Positions 41,892-50,195 of a stretch of DNA of 64,000 nt are shown piece by piece. The DNA is from Streptomyces pyxinae (GTDB lineage Bacteria; Actinomycetota; Actinomycetes; Streptomycetales; Streptomycetaceae). The notes under the pieces were generated by a model that saw only the letters and a program-made list of their open reading frames with translations, had not been told where the DNA came from and did no database searches. The position numbers and the translations under genes are program-made. Position 1 is the first letter of the stretch. The number at the start of each line of letters is the position of its first letter. The stretch spans positions 62,001-126,000 of the forward strand of contig NZ_JANUGQ010000011.1 in the NCBI RefSeq assembly GCF_024756275.1. Direction: 5' to 3'.

Positions 41892-43304
41892 CTAGCTCTG
41901 GCGGAGCAGCTGGTCGCAGGCTTTCACGGCGGCGTCCAGCGCCTGCTGCGGCGACTGCTTGCCCTGGAGGGCCCGGGCCACCTCGTTGCCCAGCGCGGTC
42001 TTCATCTGGTCGCTGAACAGCACCGGCGTGTAATTGACCGCCGTCTTCAGGGACTTGGCCGAGGCGACCCGTACCCTGGCCGTGTCGGAGCCGTCCTGCC
42101 GGGTGAAGTAGGGGTCGTCCAGACTGCCCTGGGTGCTGGGGAAGATGGCCGCGCGCTTGGCGAAGGACATCTGGTTGCGCGCGTCGGTGACGAAGTGCGC
42201 GAAGGCGATGGCGGTGGCCTTGTTCCGGGTGGCCGAGTTGACCGCCAGGCCCATCACATACATGTTCGCCTTGCCGGTGCTGGTGATCTGGTCGGTGATG
42301 CCGATGTTCCGGTACAGCGTGGGCGCCGACTTCTTGAAGTTGCCCAGGTCCAGGGCGCTTCCGGGGTTCATCGCCACCGCCTGGGTGAGGAACTTCTGCC
42401 CGGACGACTCCGGGGTGGCGGTGAGCGCCTGGCCGTCCAGCGCCCCGGCCCGGTACAGCTTCACGTACTGGGTCAGCAGCTCCACGCCCTTGGCGTCGTT
42501 GAAGGCGAAGCCGTCCCCCTTCTCGTTCATCAGCCGGGCGCCGTACCGGCCGAAGTCCTCGATGGTGGGGACATTGGCGAGCGTGGCGACCTTGCCCCGG
42601 GTCCGCTCGGCGATGGTCCGGGCGTACGAGAACAGCTCGTCATAGGTCCGGGGTGGCTTCTCCGGGTCCAGCCCGGCCTTGGTGAACAGCGCCTTGTTGT
42701 AGAAGAGCGGGCCGGTGTTGAGGTACCAGGGGAAGGCATAGGTGCCGCCGAGCCCCGGGACCCGGTTGCCGGCCCAGGCGCCGGGCAGATACTCCTTGGC
42801 GTACTTCGCGGCGGCCGGCTCCTTGTCCAGGTCGAGCGCCAGACCCGCCTTGGCGAGCGGGGCGGCGAGGTCGGGGGAGACGTTCACCACGTCCGGCAGG
42901 GTGCCCGCCGCGGCGTCCGCGCTGATCTTGTCCGCGTACCGCTCGGCCGGCTGGTCCACCCACTTCACCTCGGTGCCCGGGTACCGCTTCTCGAAGTCCG
43001 CGATGAGCGCGGTGAAGTAGTCCTGGTAGCCGGCCCGGAGGTTCCAGGTCTGGAAGGTGAGGGAGCCGCCGACCTTCCCCGAGGCGTTACCGCCGCCGTC
43101 GCCGGAACCGCCGCAGGCGCTCAGCGGGAGGAGCGCGGCGAGGGCGACGGCCGTCAGGGTCGTCCGCCGACGGGCCCCGGAGCGCCCGGAACCCGGGATG
43201 GCCGGCCCGGGGTGCCCGGCGCCGGGGGCCGGGGCGGCGGCCCCGGTGGTACGGGCGGCTCTGGAGGTACGTACGGGGAAACGCACGGCTTCGGGGAAAC
43301 GCAC
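41892..43304 (-). CDS. ABC transporter solute-binding lipoprotein
   Basis: This is a family 1 extracellular binding protein of 470 residues. The signal peptide ends in the lipobox LLPLSAC at about residue 63, after an unusually long basic N-terminal extension. The mature part has TFQTWNLRAGYQDYFTALIADFEKRYPG and PERYADKI-like sugar-binder features. It should capture an N-glycan fragment or mannoside. Two GTG codons (43304 and 43286) lie in a duplicated GGGGAAACGCACGG sequence. The outer one has AAAGGAG ten bases upstream; the inner one or a later start would give a more normal signal peptide. Confidence 0.9.
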   Translation of the reverse strand: MRFPEAVRFPVRTSRAARTTGAAAPAPGAGHPGPAIPGSGRSGARRRTTLTAVALAALLPLSACGGSGDGGGNASGKVGGSLTFQTWNLRAGYQDYFTALIADFEKRYPGTEVKWVDQPAERYADKISADAAAGTLPDVVNVSPDLAAPLAKAGLALDLDKEPAAAKYAKEYLPGAWAGNRVPGLGGTYAFPWYLNTGPLFYNKALFTKAGLDPEKPPRTYDELFSYARTIAERTRGKVATLANVPTIEDFGRYGARLMNEKGDGFAFNDAKGVELLTQYVKLYRAGALDGQALTATPESSGQKFLTQAVAMNPGSALDLGNFKKSAPTLYRNIGITDQITSTGKANMYVMGLAVNSATRNKATAIAFAHFVTDARNQMSFAKRAAIFPSTQGSLDDPYFTRQDGSDTARVRVASAKSLKTAVNYTPVLFSDQMKTALGNEVARALQGKQSPQQALDAAVKACDQLLRQS

Positions 43305-43633
43305 GGCAGACGGCTCCTTTGCTCGGTCCGGGCGTGAGGAATCGGCCCTCCGTACCGGAACGGCGCGGCGGCGGAAGGATTCGCGGCAGACGATGCCCGC
43401 CCCTGCGGGAGAAAGTCAATGGACGGTCACGAGGAATTATCCGGACCGTCGCCTCAGAGGGCGGACGGGGAAGAGAGTATCCGCAGCTCAGCGATGGTTC
43501 TGGGGTGATGTGGAGGTGATCTTCCAAGCGCGACTAATGCGCTTTACCTGCGAGCGGCTCAAGCGCATTAGTCGCACGGCCCGGTACGGTACGATGACGC
43601 GCACCATTCCGGATCACCGTGTGCGAGGGGACG
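43305..43633. promoter_or_regulatory. Divergent control region between ABC operon and lacI-type gene
   Basis: This 329-base region is markedly AT-richer than its flanks. It contains a 15-bp inverted repeat (listed), a second smaller one (GACGGTC 43422-43428 with GACCGTC 43444-43450) and a TACGAT hexamer at 43590-43595 that could be a -10 for the regulator gene. Confidence 0.6.
43526..43575. promoter_or_regulatory. LacI-type operator pair: long inverted repeat
   Basis: GCGACTAATGCGCTT (43530-43544) recurs perfectly inverted at 43561-43575 with a 16-base spacer. The left copy also forms AAGCGC-N7-GCGCTT (43526-43544). It lies 59 bases before the regulator start and upstream of the ABC operon, exactly where a LacI dimer should bind. 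Confidence 0.75.
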
Positions 43634-44704
43634 ATGCGAGGGGACGACGCGCCGGCCAGGCGCCCCGCCGCGCGCCGCGCGACCATGAAGGACATCGCCC
43701 GGCACGCCGGTGTCTCCGAGAGCGCGGTCTCGTTCGCGCTCAACGACCGCCCCGGGGTCTCCGAGGCGACCCGGGCGCGGGTGCGCCGCGTCGCCGAGCA
43801 GATGGGCTGGCGGCCCAGCGCGGCGGCCCGCACCCTCTCCGGCGAGGGCTCCTCGACGGTGGGTCTGGTGGTCGCCCGGCCGGCCGACACCCTGGACGTC
43901 GACTCGTTCTTCCTGCACCTGGTCTCCGGCATCCAGGAGGGGCTGGCCGACCGTCATCTGGCGCTGCTCTTCCAGATGGTGGAGGACGTGGAGGCCGAGT
44001 GCGAGGTGTACCGGCGCTGGTGGGCCGAACACCGGGTGGACGGCGTTCTGGTGGTGGACCCCCGCGTCGACGATCCGCGCCCGCCGCTGCTGGACTCGCT
44101 GGGACTGCCGGCCGCCGTCATCGGCGGGCTGCCCGGTGAACACCGCGACGGCCTCTCCACGGTGTGGGCCGACGACGCGGACGCGATGGGCGCCCTGGTC
44201 GCCCGTCTCCATGAGCTGGGCCACCGCCGGATCGCCCATGTCGCGGGCCTGCCCGGGCTCGCGCACACCGAGCGGCGCATCGCGACCCTGCGGGCCGGCG
44301 CCGAGCGGCTCGGGCTCACCGGGGTGCGCTCGCTGACCACCGACTACTCGGACCGGCAGGGCGCCGAGGCCACTCGCCGGGTGCTGAACTCGCCCGACCC
44401 GCCGACCGCCCTGGTGTACGACAACGACGTGATGGCCGTCGCCGGAGTGGCCGCCGCCTCGGCGCTGGGCTTCTCGGTGCCCGCCGATCTCTCCGTGATC
44501 GCCTGGGAGGACTCGGCGCTCTGCCGGATGGTCCGCCCCTGCCTCTCCGCGCTGGGCCGGGACACCGTGGCCTTCGGCCGCACCGCCGCCCGGGCGCTGC
44601 TCGCGCTGCTGGACGGCGAACCGGCCCGTACGGTGCCGGTGCCGGTGCCCCGGCTGGTCGAGCGGGAGTCCACCGGACCGGCGCCGGGGTCTAGCGGGGT
44701 GTGA
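43634..44704 (+). CDS. LacI-family transcriptional regulator
   Basis: The DNA-binding headpiece is at about 18-65 (ATMKDIARHAGVSESAVSFA). It is followed by the hinge RTLSGEGSSTVGLVVARP and a periplasmic-binding-protein-like sensor domain (GLPGEHRDGLSTVWADD, ALVYDNDVMAVAGVAAA, LSVIAWEDSALC). It should repress the divergent transporter and glycosidase genes and respond to an imported sugar. ATG 43634 is preferred; GTG 43619 and ATG 43685 are also in frame. The 3' end overlaps the convergent gene by 14 bases. Confidence 0.93.
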   Translation: MRGDDAPARRPAARRATMKDIARHAGVSESAVSFALNDRPGVSEATRARVRRVAEQMGWRPSAAARTLSGEGSSTVGLVVARPADTLDVDSFFLHLVSGIQEGLADRHLALLFQMVEDVEAECEVYRRWWAEHRVDGVLVVDPRVDDPRPPLLDSLGLPAAVIGGLPGEHRDGLSTVWADDADAMGALVARLHELGHRRIAHVAGLPGLAHTERRIATLRAGAERLGLTGVRSLTTDYSDRQGAEATRRVLNSPDPPTALVYDNDVMAVAGVAAASALGFSVPADLSVIAWEDSALCRMVRPCLSALGRDTVAFGRTAARALLALLDGEPARTVPVPVPRLVERESTGPAPGSSGV

Positions 44705-45512
44705 CGCAGGAGGCGGGCTTCCCGGGTGCGTCGCCGACGTACTCGGGGTACAGCAGGTAGTCGGTGGGGCCGCAGGACGCCGCGTCCACCACCCGGTACT
44801 CCGCCTGCGAAGACCCGCAACTCACCTTCTCCAGCCGCTGTTCGGGCCATTCGCTCTCGTTGTGCACGCAGTCGCCCACCGACAGCTTCACGGGTTTGTC
44901 ACCGCCGACGATCACGCCCACCACCAGCAGGGCCGGGATCGCCAGCACGATCAGCGCGATCGGGGTGAGGACCAGCAGCGCGGGAGCGCGGAGCAGCACC
45001 CGCCTGCCCGGGTCGAGCGGGGGGCGCACGGCGCCGTACGGCTCGGGCAGCCGGCGCAGGGCCGCTCGGGCGCCGAGCACGTTCCCCAGGACCACGAAGG
45101 GCGTGATGAAGAAGGAGAAGAGGCCCCACCAGCCGGCCACCAGGGTCCCGGAGGTCATCTGCCGGTAGACGGCGAGCCCGCAGATACGGCAGAGGACACC
45201 ACGCCGGGTGACCGTGCGCATGAGGACCACCATGCCCTGGTGGGCGCGGACGGTCACGGCGGTCGCCGGCTGCGCCCCGCAGACCTCGCAGCCGGTCGCC
45301 GGCGGCCCGTACGACCCCGACTGCCCGGGGAATCCGTACGGTTGGGGCTGTCCCTGCGCCCATCCGTACGGGCCCGGCTGCTGCGGCGCGTACGGCGCGT
45401 GAGGAGGGTAGGGCGTGTGCGGAGGCTGGGGCGACGGATAGGCGGGCGGATCCGGGGACTGCTGCGGCTGGTGCGGCTGGTGGTGTGGCGCGTCCGGATA
45501 CGGAGACGTCAT
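44691..45512 (-). CDS. Membrane protein with Pro/Tyr/Gln-rich N-terminus and LppU-like C-terminus
   Basis: The 273 residues comprise a disordered N-terminus of about 75 residues rich in P, Y, Q and G, and a zinc-ribbon-like pair of Cys motifs (CEVCG and CRICG). Two hydrophobic segments follow (about 120-145 and 180-205), then an extracellular domain with conserved Cys residues (GDCVHNES, VSCGSS, ASCGPTDY, ASCVTPR). The C-terminal part resembles the LppU/SCO3897 family common in Streptomyces. Its function is unknown. Confidence 0.75.
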   Translation of the reverse strand: MTSPYPDAPHHQPHQPQQSPDPPAYPSPQPPHTPYPPHAPYAPQQPGPYGWAQGQPQPYGFPGQSGSYGPPATGCEVCGAQPATAVTVRAHQGMVVLMRTVTRRGVLCRICGLAVYRQMTSGTLVAGWWGLFSFFITPFVVLGNVLGARAALRRLPEPYGAVRPPLDPGRRVLLRAPALLVLTPIALIVLAIPALLVVGVIVGGDKPVKLSVGDCVHNESEWPEQRLEKVSCGSSQAEYRVVDAASCGPTDYLLYPEYVGDAPGKPASCVTPR

Positions 45513-45639
45513 GGTGCTGGCTCCCCCTCGGTGATCGAAATCAGCACCCTAGCCGTGGCCGGTGGCCGAGCCGACGGTGGGTCGCGGTGTGCGGTGATCC
45601 GGCGGGATCTCGACGGGGAACGGGAAACGGGGAGCGGGG

Positions 45640-46344
45640 TCAGAGGACGGGCACGGCGTCGGCCGGGTCGGCGTGCCAGCGGGAGGCGATGGGGTCCTTG
45701 ACGCCGGCGGCGCCGGGAAGCTTCAGGGAGACGGAGCCGGGGTGGCCGTCGCCGACGCTCACGATGATGTTCTCGTACTGGACGCCGCCGGTCTCCTCGT
45801 CGTCCTCGGGGGTGCCGACGAAGGGGTTGACGCCCGCGTGGGCGGTGGTCGAGCCGGAGAGCCTGACCGTGCCGGTCGCGGTGTCCGGGGCGGCCTCGGC
45901 GCGGCTGCCGGGGGAGGAGCCGAAGGCGACGGCGGCGGGTGTGCTCTCCAGGGAGCAGATGATGCCGGGCCTGGCCCTGGCGGTGATCAGGTAGTAGCCG
46001 CCCGCCTGGGGCTTCTCCTGGACGGTGAAGCTCAGGTCGCCGGTGCCGCAGGCCCGTCGCGCCCGGCCGCCTCCGCCGGGGCCGCTGGTGGCCTCGCTGC
46101 TCGTGGGCGTTCGGTCCGTGCCGGTCCCGTACCCCGCGCCGCCCGTGGCGCTGTCACCGCCGCTGTCCTCGGTCGTCTTCTCCACCGTGGACCCGCCGCC
46201 ACCGGCACTCGTCCGGTGGCCGCCGCCCTTGCCGCCGTGGGTGGAGCGGTGGTGGCCGCCCGAGCAGGCGGTGACGGTGAGAGAGAGCGCGACGGCGAGG
46301 GCCAGGGAAAGAGGTCCAGAACGGGACGTGAGACGCGCGTACAT
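45640..46344 (-). CDS. DUF4232-like secreted lipoprotein
   Basis: The 234-residue protein starts MYARLTSRSG, has a signal peptide ending in the lipobox LTVTACSGG, a Gly/Ser/Thr/His-rich linker (residues 27-95) and a C-terminal domain from ACGTGDLSFTVQEKPQAGGYYL. That start is typical of DUF4232 lipoproteins (CxxxDL). Function is unknown; a cell-surface role is likely. The ATG was chosen over an upstream in-frame start because it places the signal peptide at the N-terminus. Confidence 0.8.
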   Translation of the reverse strand: MYARLTSRSGPLSLALAVALSLTVTACSGGHHRSTHGGKGGGHRTSAGGGGSTVEKTTEDSGGDSATGGAGYGTGTDRTPTSSEATSGPGGGGRARRACGTGDLSFTVQEKPQAGGYYLITARARPGIICSLESTPAAVAFGSSPGSRAEAAPDTATGTVRLSGSTTAHAGVNPFVGTPEDDEETGGVQYENIIVSVGDGHPGSVSLKLPGAAGVKDPIASRWHADPADAVPVL

Positions 46345-46656
46345 GGAGGATTCCCTCTGCTCGGTGGCGGGCCGCCGTGGCCGACGTGATGTGCGCACCA
46401 GCCTAGAACCACCCCGGAGGCGAATCATCCCCGGCCGATGAGCACCCTGTTCGCGTTCGGTGACGGGCCGGGAAAAGCCGGGAAGACCGGGGAGAGCCGG
46501 GGAAACGCGGGGAGTCGGAAACCGGGGGAAGCCGGGGAAGGCCGTACGAAGGAGTCGTACGTCGTGGCAAGACGGGCGAAAGGAGAGGTGCCCCTGCGGC
46601 ACCGTGCTCCCCCCTGGTGCTCATCCGGAGGAGGGGAGCACGGCGCCGCCCGCGGG
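46345..46656. other. Intergenic region with purine-rich degenerate repeat
   Basis: This 312-base gap lies between the lipoprotein start and the end of the response regulator gene. It contains the GCCGGGGAA-type repeat at 46465-46541 and no supportable gene. Confidence 0.5.
46465..46541. repeat. Degenerate (A)GCCGGGGAA repeat
   Basis: About seven imperfect copies of a 9-11 base purine-rich unit (GCCGGGRAA) lie in tandem on the plus strand. Strand asymmetry is strong. Confidence 0.7.
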
Positions 46657-47376
46657 TCAGGCGTACGGGCGGGTGTCCCGGGACTGCTGGTTGCCGGACT
46701 GCTCGCCCAGGTGCTGGGTGGCGATGACGGCGGCCTGCACCCGGCGCTCGACGCCCAGCTTCGCCAGCAGCCGGGAGATGTTGTTCTTCACCGTCTTCTC
46801 GGCCAGATAGAGCCGCCGGCCGATCTCCCGGTTGGTCAGCCCCTCGCCGATCAGGGCCAGGATGTCCCGCTCCCGCTCGGTGAGGTCGGGCAGCCCCTGC
46901 GACTGCTCCTCGGGCCGGCCGCCACCCCGCAGCCGCGCCATCACCCGGGCCGTGGCGCCCGGGTCCAGCATCGACTGGCCCGAGGCCACCGTACGCACGG
47001 CGTTGACCAGGTCCGTACCGGTGATCTGCTTCAGCACATACCCGGAGGCTCCGGCCATGATCGCGTCCAGGAGTGCCTCCTCGTCGTCGAAGGAGGTCAG
47101 CATCAGACAGGCCAGATCCGGCATCCGGGAACGCAGCTCACGGCAGACGCTCACCCCGTCGCCGTCCGGCAGCCGGACATCCAGCACCGCCACCTGGGGG
47201 CGCAGCGCCGGCACCCGGGCCAGGGCCTGTTCCGCCGTGCCCGCCTCACCGACGACCGTCAGGTCCGGCTCCGCGTCCAGCAGGTCGTGCACTCCGCGGC
47301 GCACCACCTCGTGGTCGTCCAGGAGGAACACCGTGACCGGCGTCTGCCCGGTGCTGCCGCCGCCGCTGTCCGTCAT
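46657..47376 (-). CDS. DevR/DosR-like (OsdR-type) NarL-family response regulator
   Basis: The receiver domain has acidic pair Asp20/Asp21 in LLDDHEVVRRGV, phospho-acceptor Asp66 in VLDVRLPDGDGV, then LTSFDDEEALLDAIMAGASGYVLK. The LuxR-type helix-turn-helix reads LTNREIGRRLYLAEKTVKN, with NNISRLLAKLGVERR after it. Nearly every landmark matches mycobacterial DosR (DHEVVRRG, LDVRLPDG, GASGYV, FLAEKTVKN). No histidine kinase gene is adjacent, so it is an orphan here. It may govern the adhE/usp/rafH/arc genes at the left of the window, and a DosR-type box lies upstream of its own start. Confidence 0.9.
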   Translation of the reverse strand: MTDSGGGSTGQTPVTVFLLDDHEVVRRGVHDLLDAEPDLTVVGEAGTAEQALARVPALRPQVAVLDVRLPDGDGVSVCRELRSRMPDLACLMLTSFDDEEALLDAIMAGASGYVLKQITGTDLVNAVRTVASGQSMLDPGATARVMARLRGGGRPEEQSQGLPDLTERERDILALIGEGLTNREIGRRLYLAEKTVKNNISRLLAKLGVERRVQAAVIATQHLGEQSGNQQSRDTRPYA

Positions 47377-47457
47377 CTCTCACTCCGCATTCGCTCATCG
47401 GCGCCCGCCCCCGGCGGGCCCAGCTTGCATGGTGCCCCACTTCGCGCCGGCCGACCA

Positions 47458-47471
47458 GGGCCGGATGGCCC
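47458..47471. promoter_or_regulatory. Candidate DevR/DosR-type box 4 upstream of the devR-like gene
   Basis: GGGCC-GGAT-GGCCC has 5-4-5 geometry and sits inside the longer palindrome CAGGGCC-GGAT-GGCCCTG (47456-47473). It lies about 82 bases before the regulator start and about 86 before the NlpC-type gene, so it could serve both. Confidence 0.45.
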
Positions 47472-47556
47472 TGACCGGCGGTGATACGCGCGACACGGCA
47501 CGGCGGGGCGGCCCGCCGCCACGGGGGCCGGAGCATTGGCCCGGCATGGACACGGC

Positions 47557-49311
47557 ATGATGACCCGCATGTCCCACACCTCACGGCGTACCCTGCTCGC
47601 CGTTCTCGCGGCCTCGGCCGCCACCGCGCCGCTCGGCGCCGTGTCCGCCACACCGGCCGTCGCCGCGCCCGCGCCCGGCGGTGGCCCGGCCGTCCCGGTG
47701 ACACCCCGCTCCTCGGTGACGCTGGAGCCGCTGGACGCCGCCGGCTTCGCCCGTACCGCCCTCGCCGACACCTTCACCGCCACCGTGCTCCCCGGTACCC
47801 CCGCCCGCACCGAGATAATCTCCGGCGGCGAGCGGGTCGCCCTGCTGACGCACGGCGCCCGTACGGTGCTGCTGGCCGGGCCGAAGCGGACGTTCACGGA
47901 GAACAAGAAGCCCTTCGCGGACGACTTCCGGCGCACGCTGCCCGACCTCGCGCTGCCGGCGGCGAGCCGGCCGTACTGGGGCACCTCGCCCGGCGGCGGC
48001 AGCTGGTCCACGCTCGGACCCGCCCCGGCCGAGTACTCGGTGACACCCGGGGCCGGGGTCATCGCCCTCACCACCGACTACGCCAGCCGCCACGCCACCC
48101 TGCGGGACGACCGGATCACCGATGTGGACGTACGCGCGGTGGCCCGCTTCGACAAGGTCCCGACCGGCCAGGCCGTCTCGTACGCGCTCTCCTTCGGCTA
48201 CCAGGACACCCACAACAGCTACCGCGCCCGGCTGTCCTTCCTGACCACCGGAGCGGTCGAGCTGCGCGTCGAGAAGGAGGTGGCCGACAAGGTCACCCAG
48301 CTCTCGGCGGCCCCGCTCACCCTGGCCACCGGGGTGCCGGCCGGCACCGACTGGACGATCCGGGTGAGCCGCGAGGGCACCCGGATCCGGGCCAAGGCAT
48401 GGCGTTCGGCCACCACGGAGCCCGCCGCCTGGGCGGTGGACATCACCGACGCCACCTTCGGCGCCGGCCGGGTCGGCCTCCGGGCACTGGCCAACGAGGG
48501 CTGCTCCAATCTGCCGGTCAAGCTCACCGTCAGCCGCTTCCAGGTGGACGCCGGGAACTGGGAGGAGCCGCCCTCCGTCACCCACGGCGACTGGGTCCGG
48601 GTGCTTCCCGAGCCGTTCGACGGCACCTGGACCCCGGAGCTGGAGCGGACCGTCCGCGACTGGGCCGGCTCCGTCGCCCCGGACGTCCTCGCGTACGCCG
48701 CCATGTTCCTGGCCGGCGCGCCCACCGTGACGGCGGGCACCGGGCCGGCCCAGGGCAAGCGGGTGCTCGGCGAGGCCGGCTACGGATACCTGGACCCGCA
48801 GGGCTACCGCTACGAGGGCGCCGACTTCCACGAGTACATGGACACCGGCTGGACCTTCCCGGACGGCACCCGCACCGGGCCGTCCAGCAAGCAGGTCGGC
48901 AACCTGGACTGCTCCGGCTACACCCGGATGGTCTTCGGCTACCACCTGGGCGTCCCGCTGGCCGCCGGCGAGGACACCTCGAAGACCCGGATCCCGCGCA
49001 AGTCCCGGCACATCGTGGACTACGCCCCCGGGGTGCGCGTCGACCGGACCGACGGCACCGCCCCGCCCGCCGCCGCCCAGCTCCAGCCCGGCGACCTCGT
49101 GCTCTTCAACGCCGACTCGGGGGACGACAACACGGTGGTGACCGTCGACCACGTCGGCATCTACCTGGGCCAGGACGCGGCCGGCAAGCGCCGTTTCCTC
49201 TCCAGCCGCAAGACCGTCAATGGCCCCACCATGTCCGACCTGGGCGGCGCCTCCCTGCTCGACGGCACCGGCACCTACGCCAAGACCCTGCACACCGTCC
49301 ACCGGATCTGA
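47557..49311 (+). CDS. Tat-exported NlpC/P60-type hydrolase with lectin-like middle domain
   Basis: The 584-residue protein has a twin-arginine signal (HTSRRTLLAVLAASAATAPLG), then a beta-rich region (about 110-345) resembling LamG/concanavalin-like or DUF1080 folds (SYALSFGYQDTHNSYRARL). The C-terminal NlpC/P60-like domain has the catalytic Cys in NLDCSGYTRMVFGY and His in VDHVGIYLGQ. Such proteins usually cleave peptidoglycan stem peptides, though the middle domain may bind a carbohydrate. The start was chosen at the first of the clustered ATGs before the signal peptide. Confidence 0.83.
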   Translation: MMTRMSHTSRRTLLAVLAASAATAPLGAVSATPAVAAPAPGGGPAVPVTPRSSVTLEPLDAAGFARTALADTFTATVLPGTPARTEIISGGERVALLTHGARTVLLAGPKRTFTENKKPFADDFRRTLPDLALPAASRPYWGTSPGGGSWSTLGPAPAEYSVTPGAGVIALTTDYASRHATLRDDRITDVDVRAVARFDKVPTGQAVSYALSFGYQDTHNSYRARLSFLTTGAVELRVEKEVADKVTQLSAAPLTLATGVPAGTDWTIRVSREGTRIRAKAWRSATTEPAAWAVDITDATFGAGRVGLRALANEGCSNLPVKLTVSRFQVDAGNWEEPPSVTHGDWVRVLPEPFDGTWTPELERTVRDWAGSVAPDVLAYAAMFLAGAPTVTAGTGPAQGKRVLGEAGYGYLDPQGYRYEGADFHEYMDTGWTFPDGTRTGPSSKQVGNLDCSGYTRMVFGYHLGVPLAAGEDTSKTRIPRKSRHIVDYAPGVRVDRTDGTAPPAAAQLQPGDLVLFNADSGDDNTVVTVDHVGIYLGQDAAGKRRFLSSRKTVNGPTMSDLGGASLLDGTGTYAKTLHTVHRI

Positions 49312-49400
49312 ACCCGCACGGGACCTGGACATCCGCCGGGTCCGGGCGTCCACCGGATCCGAACGTCCACCGGGGCCGGGTGCCCACCGGGCCCGGGCAC

Positions 49401-49437
49401 GGCCCCGGCGGGGAGGAGGAAGCTCTCCGCCGGGGCC
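49401..49437. terminator. Convergent terminator after the NlpC-type gene
   Basis: An 11-bp stem pairs 49401-49411 (GGCCCCGGCGG) with 49427-49437 around a 15-base loop. It lies between convergent genes. Confidence 0.7.
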
Positions 49438-49472
49438 CCGGCCCGGGGCTCGCGGCGCGCTTCCGGTGCTGC

Positions 49473-50195
49473 TCATCCGCTGCGGCGGCCGTGGTAGATG
49501 GTCCGGTGGGGTGAGACACCCGCCCCGTACCCCCGGTCGACCCCCGCGAGTTCGAAACCGGCCCGGTCGAGCGCGGCCTCCAGGCCGAGGGCCCCGAGGT
49601 GGGCCCAGCGCTCGGTCACCCGGGCCAGCACCTTGCTCCCGGTGCGGAAGACCTTGTCGATCAGGACGTGATCGGACTTGGGCCGGAGCCGTTCCCACTC
49701 CTCCACCCGGCCGCCGTCGAGCGCCGGGCAGGGCTCCGCCAGACTGAGTCGCCAGTCGCTCTCGGCCCGGGTGTCGAAGCTGCCGCTGACATCGATGTGC
49801 ACGGACCCACCGGGCTCCAGCACCCGCGCGGCCTCGGTGAGTGTCCGCTCGCGGTCTCCGGCGGTCGGGAGCAACTGAAAGGCCGAGTACGGGATGACCA
49901 CCGCATCCTGACGAGTCGTCAGTGGCAGTCGGCGCATGTCGCCGCAGACGGGGAGGAGACCCGGGCCACGGGGCATCCTGGCCAGCCGTTCCGGACTCAG
50001 GTCCAGTGCGGTCACCCGGCGCCCGGCCCGGTCCGCCAGTGGAGCGGCCACCCGCCCCGTTCCGGCGCCCAGCACGAGGATCCGGTCATGGGGCTCGGTC
50101 AGACCGTGCCAGTAGGCGATGTCGCTTCTCTGGTTCCGCAACCGGTGTTCGTTGTGCCAGTCGTACAACAGGGCTTCCCACGCCTCCGGGTTCAC
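49473..50195 (-). CDS. Class I SAM-dependent methyltransferase
   Basis: The 240-residue protein has motif I RILVLGAGTGRVAAPLA, motif II TALDLSPERL and motif IV DAVVIPYSAFQLLP, with VLEPGGSVHIDVSG as post-motif strand. The substrate is not evident. The start is GTG 50195 with GGAGGAGAG upstream. Its leader contains four copies of a 14-base unit with AGGAGA cores. It is divergent from the MFS gene that opens the right-hand cluster and may or may not belong to it. Confidence 0.85.
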   Translation of the reverse strand: MNPEAWEALLYDWHNEHRLRNQRSDIAYWHGLTEPHDRILVLGAGTGRVAAPLADRAGRRVTALDLSPERLARMPRGPGLLPVCGDMRRLPLTTRQDAVVIPYSAFQLLPTAGDRERTLTEAARVLEPGGSVHIDVSGSFDTRAESDWRLSLAEPCPALDGGRVEEWERLRPKSDHVLIDKVFRTGSKVLARVTERWAHLGALGLEAALDRAGFELAGVDRGYGAGVSPHRTIYHGRRSG

